A stretch of DNA of 64,000 bases, from contig WBMZ01014195.1 in NCBI GenBank assembly GCA_013400975.1, positions 1-64,000 of the forward strand, given 5' to 3'. The translations under genes and the position numbers were made by a program. Below are positions 34,795 to 45,427 of the stretch, piece by piece (the stretch's first letter is position 1; each line of letters starts with the position of its first letter). The stretch is from Atrichornis clamosus (taxonomy: Eukaryota > Chordata > Aves > Passeriformes > Menuridae). The notes below the pieces were generated by a model. It saw nothing but the letters and a program-made list of their open reading frames with translations. It was not told where the DNA came from and searched no databases.

Positions 34795-35089
34795 GATTAC
34801 TGCCTAATGAAGGACAATTGAAATGGATAAGCCGTGCTTGGAAAAACCAGAGAGTTTCTAGGGAGACCAAACTGCCGGAAGGGGAGAAAGGGAGGCTGCA
34901 GGACCCTGCCAAGCCCGGCCGGGGAGGACAATCCCGTTCCTGGCTCACAATCCCCAAATTCAACCCACCCCGGAGCCATCCCACCCGATGACCTCGTGTC
35001 CCACAAACCCAGCTAAGACAAGGCAGCGACTTCCCGCAACCCACTAGGGAAAGAGGGAAGACAAAAGGATCTGCTGCCCCCAGGCTCCC

Positions 35090-36010
35090 CGGTGATTCCT
35101 TCCCCGCGCGGCCCCGGGCGTTTTCCAGCCGCCGCGCCCTCAATCACATCTCCCAGTGCCTGGGCAGAGCTGGAAAATGATGTTTGATGTGTCTGACTGG
35201 GAAGGAGGTCATTAATTTGTCTGGGAGCATGGACGTGCTGGCCGTATTTGAGGCCATGGAGCTGCTTTCATCCAGGGAGGTGGAGGAGCAGCAACAGACA
35301 CCCAGAAGTGGGGGCATCTCTTTATTTGTTTTACTGAATAAATACATTTAATCCTTGAGCCCTGGCTGACCTCCTGCACGAATGGATGCCCTGTTGGGAA
35401 AAGCCATCCTGCTCAAAGCAGGGCAGCTCCCGACCGCCCGTATCCCTGTGCCAAGGGGAAGGGCAGGGTACCAGAATCCTGGCACAACAAGAAAGACGGG
35501 GATGGAGGACGGCCCGGGGAGGTTTTTCATCCCAGCACACAGCTGGGTTATTTCTGCTGCCGGCGGATAAAAGGCTGTAAGTGCGTGCAGCAGGGATGGA
35601 TTTCCTGCAGACAGGTGAAACGCTCGCCACGGCATTGAACCGAGAACAGACGGCGTTTGGAGATATCCCGTCATTGCCGGGGATGTCCCTTCCCCTTCCC
35701 GAGCGCGGACAGAGCCGGTGCAGCCGAGCCCCGCGGTCCCCCCGGCACGGGCGCAGACGGGAGGGGTCTCGCTGATAACAGCCCCGGAAACCCATCAGAG
35801 ACACCCGGGCGGCCTCTGCCTCTCGTCAAAACTCCCTGCCAGCAGAGGCTCCGCTCCAGCCCTGCACCTTGTCAGCCTTCCCGGTAATGGGAAACAGCTG
35901 CCTGCGGGGGATGGCAGGGTGCGAGCAGCGGGGCTGGAGAGGCGGGGAACGGACCATTCATAATTTTTGCGCCTTGCCCAAAGCTCCGGCGGGAGGTGCG
36001 GATGGGGAGG
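35090..36010. promoter_or_regulatory. CpG-rich region, candidate CpG island with TATA-like box
   Basis: CpG is dense at about 35100-35145 (CCCCGCGCGGCCCCGGGCG) and again from about 35450 to 36010, including GAGCGCGGACAGAGCCGG and GCACGGGCGCAGACGGG. A TATA-like GATAAAAGGC lies at 35566-35575 on the plus strand. About 45 bp downstream is ACAG followed by GTGAAA, a weak splice-donor-like sequence. No protein downstream is recognisable. The patch at about 35190-35350 between the two dense parts looks less repetitive and is open on both strands (about 41 codons plus, 67 codons minus). This is the strongest candidate promoter or CpG island of the window, but function is inferred. Confidence 0.5.
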
Positions 36011-36051
36011 AGGCTCCCGAAAAACCTGGCTGGAGTGGCTGGGGTTGCTGG

Positions 36052-36202
36052 GGATGCGAAGATGCTGGGGACGTTGAGGATGCTGGGGATGCTGAGGAAG
36101 ATGGGGATGCTGGCGATGCTGGGGATGCCGAGGATGCTGGGGACGTTGAGGATGCTGGGGATGCTGAGGATGGTGGGGATGCTGGGGATGCTGAGGATGC
36201 TC
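36052..36202. repeat. 9-bp tandem repeat (GATGCTGGG / GATGCTGAG), about 16 copies
   Basis: Units alternate between GATGCTGGG and GATGCTGAG with occasional changes (GACGTTGAG twice, GATGGTGGG, GATGCCGAG). The unit is a multiple of three, so all frames stay open, giving acidic DAGDAED-type or MLGMLRML-type peptides within a 166-codon open frame. GACGTTGAG recurs after about 72 bp, suggesting a second round of duplication of a block of eight units. Confidence 0.93.
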
Positions 36203-38204
36203 AGACCCTCAGGCCAGCTCTTGGGATCTGCCACCTGTGGATGCAGTTGACTCTTTGCTGGGCTGTTTTTCCAGTTCGGTGGGGTTTCCCATTCCCCTGG
36301 GTAGGTGTGATGTTCCTCCTGCATCCTCCTGTCCCAGAGGAAAGCTTTGTGCAGGGGGATCCCACCTAAATCCTGGAGCTGAGATCCCCAGCCCAGGCTC
36401 AAGGTCCTGCCCAGGAAACAAGCTTATATTTTATCCCAAAATACCCATTTCACACCCCAAACTCCCTGCAGAGCTCAAACCACTGTGCTGCACAGAGCAC
36501 AGATCTCCCAGAAGTGTTCCCAGGGAGAGGATTTTCCTTGGGATGTGACAGCCTTATCCCTCCCTGTGCTCCACCATCCCAAAGCCATGCAACACCCCAA
36601 AATTTCAACCTTCCTTTCAGGATTTCCACCCTCAGTAACTCTGGCAACAGGAGCAGGGTGAGGATTTACACACATGTCCAGGATGGACTTCTGGGAAGAG
36701 CAGCATCTCCAAGGAACGGGCTCCATAATTGGGTTAGCCACACTCATTTTCAGGAACAGGTTGCTGTTAATGAGTTTTAATTAAAACCATCTTCACGGTG
36801 TCAGCAAGTTGAAATCAAGGGCAGTGTTTAATATTCACAGTAATTTTCCCAGCCAGATCACATGCAGGAGAGGACCAGCCATCTGCCAACATTCCAATTT
36901 TGGGGCAAAAAACCCAAAATTTGCCAACCCAGGTGGATCAAGCCCCACTTGGACCCTGCACACAAAGCCCAAGAGCAGCTCAGCCTCTTCCAGCAGCATG
37001 GATGCTTCTCTCACCTCCATCTCCCAAATTTTCTCTGAGCTAATTTTAGCAATCAACCCCACCAGAAGTTTCCTCCAGGGCTTAATCCCACTTGTGGTGT
37101 GGGGAAGGAAGAGTTTTCCTGCCATGGAATCACTCTCTGCTTATTTTTTTTTTTTTTTGCCATGAAATTCAAGTTTTGGCCCTTCTGAACCTCTGGAAAA
37201 GAATTTCCCCTTCTTTTTCCCAGCCCTGGGTCTGCCCTGACATTTCACAGCTCGTTGCAGCCATGCTCTGAGTGCAGCGTGAATGCTCTTCTGTGCTCTC
37301 TCCAGCTTTTAGTGCTCGAGGGAGACGGGATCAGGGAGGGAGATGGGATCATGGTGCATTCGGATGCAGCATTGCTGGAATGAGGCGGGATCCGGGCCGG
37401 GCTGGGGGCTGCCGCAATCTTGGGATGCAGGACAGGATCAAGGAGTGCAGCCCCGGGACAGCTGCCTGATTTTTGGAGCTCTGACTGTTGGATCAGACTG
37501 CTGGGCTGCTCAGAGAAGTGATTTCACTCACCAAGAGGCAAAATTCCACTTCAATCCATCAGTGGAAAATGAATATTGAATTCCAGGGGCTGTTTGGGTC
37601 CATTTCCTTACTCAGCCCTCAATACAAGAAGAGCTAAATCCTTGTGCTTCTCATCACAGAAATGCAATATTTTCCTTTCTTTTCCCCACAAAAACAACCC
37701 AAATCTGTGGCTACTGTTGGCTTTTTGTCTCCCTCTTGTGCCAGGCCTGGAAAAGATTTCCAGGAGCTCACTGGGAGGGGGTGGGATGGAGCTTTTGACA
37801 CGTCAGGTCTCAGCCCCACGCTGAGGATGGGCTGAGCACCAAGGGCTGTCGGGACATCAGGCAGGAATTATAGGCAGCTCAAAGGTCTGCCTTGGAACAG
37901 ACCCTTCAGGGACAATGTGGGATTGTCCCTAAGGAATTCCAAAGGCCCAAATCCTGCACGGATACGTACATCACTCAACCAGCATAATGTCCGAGGGCCA
38001 GCACTGAAGAAAAGCTGCATTTTTTAGGAATCTCAAATCTGTCTTGCTTACCTGGACTCAAAAGACCTGTCTTGACTTTAAACAAAGGGAAAATCCTGTT
38101 GGATTGCAGATTTTTAACCTGGATGTCTCCAGAGCAGGGTGGGTTTTGTCTGAAATCCTGGTTGTTCCCAGGGCTGGGCAGATGAAGGAGCGATTGGAAG
38201 CAGA
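36203..38204. other. Unique non-coding stretch
   Basis: No gene is recognisable. A run of about 16 T lies at 37143-37159 with no retrocopy or polyadenylation signal beside it. Open frames are below about 120 codons. Confidence 0.55.
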
Positions 38205-38335
38205 TGTTGGAGGCAGCACCGGGGTCGGGGGGGCACCCGAGGGGCGGGAGTGGCGGGGCCGATTCCCGGCCGGCAGCTCCGGGCTCCCGGCGCTCCCGGG
38301 GCTCAACACGGAGCCCCCCCGGCAGACAGATCCCT
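38205..38335. promoter_or_regulatory. Small CpG cluster with GC boxes and a G-quadruplex motif
   Basis: About fifteen CpGs fall in roughly 120 bp. GGGGCGGGAG is a GC box of the Sp1 type and GGCGGGGCC follows. Four G runs of three or more at 38221-38248, separated by 2, 7 and 1 bases, meet the usual G-quadruplex pattern on the plus strand. There is no TATA box or recognisable gene. Promoter or enhancer function is inference. Confidence 0.42.
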
Positions 38336-41300
38336 AACCCAAACCAGATGGGAAGGGAGGGCTTTTTCCAGGGACCCGGTGAGATAACGTGGTTAAAACA
38401 CATCATGTGCACAAGAAGAGCAGAGATGCCCCAGGGAGCGGGGATAAAATTCGGGATTAAGCCTCCAGCGAGGTGGGATTTGCTGCATCTCCCTTGCAGG
38501 GATGCTCCTGCAGGGGTGCCTTAAAACACGTCTGGAAGGCAGAGTTCATTCCAACCTGGGAAGCAGAGTTAATCCATTCTCCTTTCCGAGGCCCAACTCA
38601 TGGCATGTCTGACAGAGCCCAGGGCTGCCTTCCCATTTCCTCCCCATCCCTCACTCGGATCCCGCGGCAGGAGCGGGACATGGACACAGCATCCTCCTCC
38701 CTGCCTGGTGCCGCGCTGGGATTTCACATGGGAAGCAATGCAAGGAAAAGTCCTGGCTTTCTCAGCCCTGGGAAAAATTTGGGGATTTCTTTGGCTGGGA
38801 TGGGAGGCAGTGCCCACGTGGGCTCCACACCTCAGTTTGGAGCCACAGGGGAGGATTTTGGGGATGTTTTGGGGGTTTTGCCAGGAGTATTGGATCTCCA
38901 TCCCTCTGTCTCCTTCCCACATCCCCAGAGACTGGCAAAATTCCCTCTTTTTCCATCTTAGCTCACAAAAAGCAAAGGAAATAGAGTGGATGTGGCACTG
39001 CAATGGGAGCTCTCCATCTACAGCACAGATTTCATGGAGATCTGTGGGACGAAATCTGTGGGAAAAGCTGCTATTTTGGGGGGATGGCAGCACAAGGCAC
39101 TGACTCTGGCCAAATCTGACCTGTGGGGAAAATCCAAGGAAAAACACTTTATCCAGAGGTTTTTTCCTGATGTCCTCCCTGCAGAGTGTCCTCCTGGCAG
39201 AAAAAAGACCAACCAAAAAGCCGTTTTCTATTGCTTTCAGGAGAAACTGGGACTCTGCACTCTCAAATTCCTTCTGCTCCCTTTCCAACCCAGCCTTGGG
39301 AAAGAATAACCCCATGGAATTAGCCAAGTTAATCAGGTGAGCTTCTGACGCACCTCATTTATCTTTCCTTCCAGCCTGAGCCCGGGAGACCCAAAAAATG
39401 GGATTAAGTGCAGCGATAAACAAAAGATCCCAGACGGCCAAAAGATTTGTGGATTTTCCCCTGATCTGAACTCTGAGCCCAACATTTGTTTTTTATTTCG
39501 GAATAATAGGAAATGACGGGATTGGGCTTTTTCTGCCACACTTTAGTGACAGATTTAAAAATCCTGGAGGAGACGGGAGGAAGGTCTGGGAAGGTGGTGG
39601 ACAGTGGGACCTACTAATTTATCTTTTTTTGGGAACTAAACAAAGGGTCTGCTCCACCTTGTTATTGCAGGGGCATGGCAGCTCCCACCTCCCCTGGATC
39701 TCCCTGTCCAGAGGGGAACAGGAGCTCATTCCTGGGTTATGGAGAGTGCAAGGGTTGGGATGAAAACACTCCCGACGCTTTCCCAGCCTCCTGCAGACAG
39801 CCTGGGCCACCTCCATCCATCACCCGGGATCCAGCCCCGGGACAATCCATCACCCCCAGGAGCCCTCTGTGCATCCTCCTGATGCCTTGCAGACACACAG
39901 CAAATCCCCTTCCTCCCCTCCATCCCCTCGGATCCAACAGAAATCCCATTTGCCATTTAAAAAATCCTTTCCTTACAAACATTCCCACCACCCGGCTCTG
40001 TGCTCATCGGGGAATTTTGGGTGCTTGGGAGCTGCTGCTCTGCTGGACACCAGAGGCTCTGTGTCTGGAGGATGTCATAGCACATGGAAATGCATCCCCA
40101 GACCTTTTTAGGGATACGCGGAAGTCCTTTTCTAGGATTATAAGAAATAGAGACATGGGGAGTTCCAAAGCCCTGGAGCCAAATGAAAATTTTCCAGCAG
40201 TTTTCTCCTTTCACAGTTGTCCTTTCTGTCCGGGATGAATTATGTTCCTTCTTTTGGAATTTCCTGAGAGGAGCAGAGAATTCCATCTCCAGGATTTGAA
40301 AAATTATCATCAACCTTATCATGTTTTTAAGGAAAACTGGGGGGGTTTTGTTGGAAGATTTTAAAGGTCTAATTCAAAAAAAGCAAAAAGCATCTTTTTA
40401 TGTACTCTAAGAGCTGCAGCCTTATTCCTTGGCTCCTAAATCAGGATCATTGGAAAACACTGGATCTAAGGAATGCATCTTTACAACGAGGTGGTTGGGT
40501 TATTTTAATTTAATTGAAAACAACTCTGGAAGGAAAAAAAAACCAGCTCTGGATGGTGGAAACTTCCTTTTTTTTGCTGCTTAAGCTGCCCTAAAACCAT
40601 TGAGTGAGCGCTGGGATGGGAGTGCAGGTGTTGAGGAGCAAATGCTCCAATCTGGACATAAAACTCCAGGGAAAACTCAGCCACCCCATGGTTTTAAGGA
40701 GTTATCCAAGTGGGACTGTAGTTTCTGCAGGAATCAGTAAGAATTTGTTTACGGGCTGCTGGAGATGAGCAAGGACAAAAGAGATGATTCCCGAGCTTTG
40801 GAATTTAACCACTTGGATCACCTGTAAGTGTCTCCCTGGGATCCTGTGAGCCAGTAGAGCTGGGATTTCCCTTTTCCCTAAGACTCTTCACCTTTTAGGG
40901 TTTGGGTTTCACACTTTCAGCATCCCAGAGCTTCCCAAAGGAGTGAATCCAGGCTGGAGGCAGGAGGAAGAGGAGGAGGGGGCCCGTTGATCCCACCCCA
41001 AAAGGAAGAGGCAGCTCCGTCCCTACTGCCACTGGATGGTGCCAGGAGAAGGAGTGTGGGAGGAACAGGGTGGGAATCTGGGGAATATCCATGTCCCCAG
41101 AAAATGTGGAGCACTGTTGCAGATATTACAGCCCCGTACAAATTCTGGGAGTGGAAGGACTGGATTTGGGAAGTGTCTCTTACTTGGGTTTCAAGTCAAA
41201 GCAAACTTCCTCTGGCTTCATTCCAGTGAATGCTGGAAGCTGGAATAAACTCTAAAAACCTAGGGAATTTTCTGAATATCTGCCACCCTGCTGGATGTTC

Positions 41301-42399
41301 CCATCCATGCCAGGCCACCTGAGCTGCTCTTGTGTCTCCCACTCCTCATTTCTCCCAAAAACCTCAATTCCCAAATCCCATTTTTACAGATGAACCTCAA
41401 CTTCTTTTTAATTGAGGAGGCTTCCAGACCTCCTTCCATCACCAAAACCAGACCTGGAACACCTCAGGGGCTCAGGAAATCCTTGCCCATCCCCAGGGAA
41501 TGTGCAAAAAGAGCTCCGGAACTTTGAGCTCCTCTCCAAACAGGAGCAGGGAAAAGGGGAGCTGGAAGAGCTGGATGAGCTGGATGAGCTGGATGAGCCA
41601 GACTCACTGCACATGTGAAGGCTTCAGATTTAACTTGGAGCAGGGAAAGAGCCCAAAAATGAGGAAAAAAGCCAAAATATTTGGTTTTCCATGGTTCAAT
41701 GTCTCCTATGCAATAATTCAGATGAGGGAAAAATGTCATGGAGATGAAGGGATGGGATCCATACAGCCACACGTGAAGCTTTCCTGGGGAAACTGAGGCA
41801 TGGAAGGGCTTGGCTGTACTGGAAATCTGGTGGCTGGATATAAATGGGATGAAAACTTGTTATCCAAATGTTTCCATCCTGACAGGTGAGGAAATATTGC
41901 CTGAGGCTTGGCATGTCCCAGGATTTGCCTGCAGCTGTAGATAGAGCTGGAATCATGGTATGGGGATGTGTTTCCAGGCCCCTTTCCATCCCTTCTCCTT
42001 TCCCTCTGGCATCCCTGGGGTTTGCTTTCTTCACCCTGTATCCCCAGGCCTGGAACAGGGATGCAAACCCAGCTCTGGGCTGGATTCTCCATGCACAGCA
42101 TTCCCACAATTTGGTAGTTCTTTCTCATTTTGCACTCCTTTATTAGGGAGGGAAGAGCAACGTGTTTGTGGATTAAAACCCACTGGAACTTGCTCACCGT
42201 GCCAAGGGAAAACCCTCTGGGAAGCTCCTTTTGGTCACTGATTTTGGATGTGGAGCAGCCACCTCCCATGGCACCACCTCCCACCCTGGTGTCCAGGAGC
42301 TTCCTTTCCTTTAAAGTCAAATAAGAAATGGAGTTTGGAGGCAAAACCCTCCTTTAGGGGTAACACCCTCCTTTCCCAGTCAGCCTCGTGCAGAGCATC
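38336..42399. other. Unique non-coding stretch
   Basis: No gene is recognisable. A 252-codon minus-strand frame at 38569-39327 is the longest frame in the window that avoids identifiable repeats. Its product has no domain or signal I recognise, and plus-strand frames of 162 and 167 codons overlap it. A 187-codon plus frame (39675-40238) and a 202-codon minus frame (41736-42344) are equally anonymous. The 9-bp repeat at 41559-41599 is listed separately. Confidence 0.5.
41559..41599. repeat. 9-bp tandem repeat (GAGCTGGAT), about 4.5 copies
   Basis: GAGCTGGAA is followed by GAGCTGGAT three times and a partial unit. On the plus strand it reads ELDELDELD, and on the minus strand one frame is poly-serine. 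The repeat, not selection, explains these compositions. Confidence 0.92.
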
Positions 42400-42620
42400 T
42401 CCCGTGGCCGTCGGCATCCCGGGAAGCAGCTGCGGGCTGTGGGAGAGCACGGCCCTGTCCCGGCTCCCGGAGCTGTGTTATTGTGAGTGTCACATTACAA
42501 ATCCCCTTTCCATGCCCAGCTCCCGGGGGGAAAATAAACGGGGGAAGGTCAGGACCCTGCCAATAAACAGGACCCCCATCCCCGCCGGGGCCTCCGGCAG
42601 CGGCTGGAGCGGTGCCGATG
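42400..42620. promoter_or_regulatory. CpG-rich patch
   Basis: About seventeen CpGs fall in roughly 220 bp, for example CCGTGGCCGTCGGC and CCCCGCCGGGGCCTCCGGC, separated by a CpG-free middle containing CACATTACAAATCCCC. GTGTTATTGTGAGTG precedes the gap. No exon or TATA box is evident. It could be a regulatory element or just a GC-rich pocket. Confidence 0.33.
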
Positions 42621-43560
42621 GGATTTGCCTGGCCTGTTCCTCCAGATCCTGGCTCTGGGATGGCCTGCATCCATCCCCATCCTGCCAGGACACATGAATC
42701 CCTTGGAAAAGCAGCACGGCAGTGCTGGGAGGTGGCTGGCGTAGCTCACAAACCCTTGCAGGTCAATCTGTAATTAACCACCTTGTAGAGATGAGGTCCT
42801 TAAAAATAGGGATGAGCTGGAATTGTTGAGTTTTCCCCATAAATAATGTCTTTGGCCTACACCATTCATTTTCCAGGGAATATTCCTTGGTGAATATTTG
42901 TGGGTATGGATCACAATCAAGAGGGCAGAAATTCCTTCAGTCAAAACCAAGCATGGAAGGAAACTCGAGGCTGGAGCTCTGGATCCGGTCCTGGAACTCC
43001 CCAGGGTGGCTCTGTAAAGGTTTTCTGACATCTGCGGATGCAAAGGGGATTTGGAGCGGATCCCAATGGGAGCCAGGGATCTTGAGCAGTGGCAGGGAAA
43101 GGGTTAATGTGGATATTCCTACAGGAGGAGATCCCACCCCATCCCACTGGAGTCACAGGAGCCCATGAGGGAAATTTCAGGAGCCTGCAAACTCCTCTTG
43201 TCTCCAGCTTCCCCTGCCCTGGATGCCACTCCTGAGAATTTTTCTTACTAATTACGGATGTTTCCTATTAATGTGTGGATTTATTTTGCTGTGCAGGGTG
43301 GGAAAGGCCAGAGAAGTAAAAACCACCCCAGAGAGCACCAAAACTCAAGCTCTCCTATTTCCATCTCCCTTTCCCACAGTTTTCTCCAGCACCTCCTGCC
43401 CTTCCATGGTTTGGGATGATGGCCCTGGGTAAATATTTGCAAAATGGGGGAGAATTAAAAAAAAAAAGGAACTTGTCCACCACAAGGACAGAACTAAAAC
43501 TCCTCCAGAAAACACAGATATTAGGATGACCATATGGTTGAGGTTTCCATGGGATGAGGG
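42621..43560. other. Unique non-coding stretch
   Basis: Nothing recognisable apart from short chance frames and a run of about eleven A near 43459. Confidence 0.55.
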
Positions 43561-43743
43561 GAGTGAGGCCCTGGCACAGGTTGGATAGATCCCTGGAAGT
43601 GTCCCAGGCCAGGTTGGACAGAACTTGGAGCCATCTGGTCTGGTGGAATTTGTCCCTGCCCACAGCATGGGGTTGGAATGAGATGAGCTTTAAGGTCCCT
43701 TCCAGCCCAAGCATTCTGGGATGCTGTAATTCCATGATTCTGG
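43561..43743 (+). mobile_element. CR1 LINE, 3' end fragment
   Basis: GTGAGGCCCTGGCACAGGTT, GATCCCTGGAAGTGTCCCAG, GCCAGGTTGGACAGAACTTG, GGTGGAATTTGTCCCTGCCC, GAGCTTTAAGGTCCCTTCCA, ending at ATTCTGGGATGCTGTAATTC and CATGATTCTGG. The part that usually reads AGAGAAGCTGTGGCTGCCCC is deleted. The 213-codon minus frame at 43355-43996 crosses this copy and is discounted. Confidence 0.94.
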
Positions 43744-44116
43744 ATGATTTTGGAGCCAACCTGCACTCAGGTGCAGATCCCATCACAAATCCCAGCATGG
43801 GCGAGGTGCAGGGGTGGAAGTGAAGGATCAGTGCCCAAGTCCAGGAGACGTTGGGTGGTGCCTCTGAAAATCCCAAAGAGCAGGGGCTGAAAGGTGATCC
43901 TGCCACGCCTGCCCCGGCCAAGCCAAATGCACCGGGAAGGGCACTGGAAACGGGAAAAAAGGAAAGAAAGAGAGGAAAGGAAGGGCTCAGCTGCACGAAG
44001 CTGCTCAGGTCAAGGAGTACCTGGAACTGGTTTTAGGTCCAGCATCAGAGCAAACTTTTAACAAAGCCTGGTGAAACACAGATTTTATTATCACAAACCA
44101 AAACTCTGCTGTCAAT
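43744..44116. other. Unique spacer before the 57-bp minisatellite
   Basis: It contains a purine-rich run at about 43949-43985 (GGGAAAAAAGGAAAGAAAGA and onward). Nothing else is recognisable. Confidence 0.55.
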
Positions 44117-44720
44117 CTTCAGGAGCCAATGAAGGACTCACCCTTGGTATCGTATTTGTGTCTTATTTCATATCTGCAGGAGTCAACAAAAGATCCACAC
44201 TTGCCATCATATTTGTATCATATTTCATATCTTCAGGAGTCAATAAAGAATCTACATTTTGTATCATTTTCATATCATACTTTGCATCTTCAGGAGCCAA
44301 TGAAGAACCCACATTTTGTATCATTTTCGTATCATACTTTGCATCTTCAGGAGCCAACAAAAGACCCGCATTTGGTCTCATATTTTGCAGCTTCAGGAGT
44401 CAATAAAGAATCTACATTTTTTCTCATATTTGTATCATATTTTGCACCTTCAGGGGTCAAAAACAGACCCACATTTGGTATCATATTCTTATCATATTTC
44501 ATATCTTCAGGAGCCAATAAAGGATCCACATTTTGTATCACTTTCACATCACATTTTGCACCTTCAGGAGCCAATAAAGGCCCACATTTGGTCTCACATT
44601 TGCATCATATTTTGCATCTTCAGGAATCAATAAAGAACCTACATTTTGTCTCCTATTTGTATCATGTTTGGCACCTTCAGGGGCCAATGAATGCCCACAT
44701 TTGGTCTCGTATTTGGCTGC
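44117..44720. repeat. 57-bp minisatellite, about 10.6 copies
   Basis: Each unit begins near CTTCAGGAGCCAATAAAG and continues through ACATTTGGTATCATATTTG to TATCATATTTTGCAT. Unit starts fall at 44117, 44174, 44231, 44288, 44345, 44391, 44448, 44505, 44562, 44618 and 44675. All spacings are 57 except one of 46 (an 11-bp deletion) and one of 56. As 57 is 19 codons, long frames stay open on both strands (up to 216 codons plus). These encode only the repeat. Units diverge by several substitutions each, so the array is not freshly amplified. Many units contain CCAAT or AATAAA-like words and a pyrimidine stretch before CAG that resembles a splice acceptor. Confidence 0.97.
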
Positions 44721-45373
44721 ACTGCCAGCGAGGCCAAGGCGGCTCTGGGGGAGATGCTCCCTGTGCAATGGACACGTGAGCTGTTCCAAACATCTCCTTC
44801 AGTTGCATCTCTCCAAAAAGCAGAGGCTGCAGTTGCAGGGAGGAGATTTCCCCGCAGTCCTGTGCCCCTGAGCTCCCCAGAGCTGCCACCCGAAATCCCC
44901 GAGGCAAAGCAGTGGCTCAGAGCCCTGTGTGACACCGGGGAGGCGTGACAAGAACTGCCCCTGTCATTTCTGCCTGTGGCTCAGGATGGGAACAGCTCCT
45001 TTCCAAAGGCGGCAGGTGCGGTTGGAGTTTTGGGGTTTGCTTTGTAGTTTTGGGGTTTGCTTTGCAGCTGCTTTGCCCAGAAACTGAGTGAAAGTCTCAA
45101 GATCAAGACCAAGGCTGAGCAGCGACTGAGGACCTTGGGATGGGCAAAACTCCATCAGGAGTTGGCACCACAGGGGTCAGTGATGGGACGTGCTTGGACT
45201 GGGGCTCCTGCTCCTGGTTGAGGTGGAGAAACCTGGATTAGTGCGCATGCTCCAGCTCCTGAGGAGTTGTGTGGTGGAAAATCCTCGGGGATGATGCAGC
45301 TGGAGGACAAAGAGTTTTATGGGCTCCAAGCCCTTCCTCCAGGTTACATTTTCTCCTTAATGGATCTTAGTGG
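44721..45373. other. Unique stretch with a 20-bp tandem duplication
   Basis: AGTTTTGGGGTTTGCTTTGT occurs twice in tandem at 45026-45065. There is no recognisable gene. Confidence 0.6.
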
Positions 45374-45427
45374 CCTTCGATGATCTTAGAGGGCTTTTCC
45401 AACCAAAAGGATTCTGTAATTCCATGA
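45374..45427 (+). mobile_element. CR1 LINE, extreme 3' tail of a different subtype
   Basis: CCTTCGATGATCTTAGAGGG, CTTTTCCAACCAAAAGGATT, CTGTAATTCCATGA matches the CR1 end that reads roughly CTCGATGATCTTGGAGGTC then TTTTCCAACC. The TTCGATGATCTTAGA signature differs from the other copies, so it represents another, probably older CR1 lineage. Only about 54 bp are recognisable. Confidence 0.75.

Noticed and set aside
35869..36369. 166-codon acidic frame in the CpG-rich region
   Set aside because: The acidic section is the 9-bp repeat. The rest is unrecognised. Kept as a finding on the repeat, not as a gene.
37143..37159. Run of about 16 T as a possible retrocopy poly(A) tail on the minus strand
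   Set aside because: No AATAAA signal, no target-site duplication and no recognisable gene body beside it.
43355..43996. 213-codon minus-strand frame
   Set aside because: It crosses a sense CR1 copy in antisense. No known family.
44117..44720. CRISPR-like array
   Set aside because: Direct tandem repeat without unique spacers, in a vertebrate genome context.
44129..44779. 216-codon plus-strand frame with a 19-residue repeat
   Set aside because: Translation of the 57-bp minisatellite. Both strands and more than one frame are open, which is not expected of a selected repeat protein.
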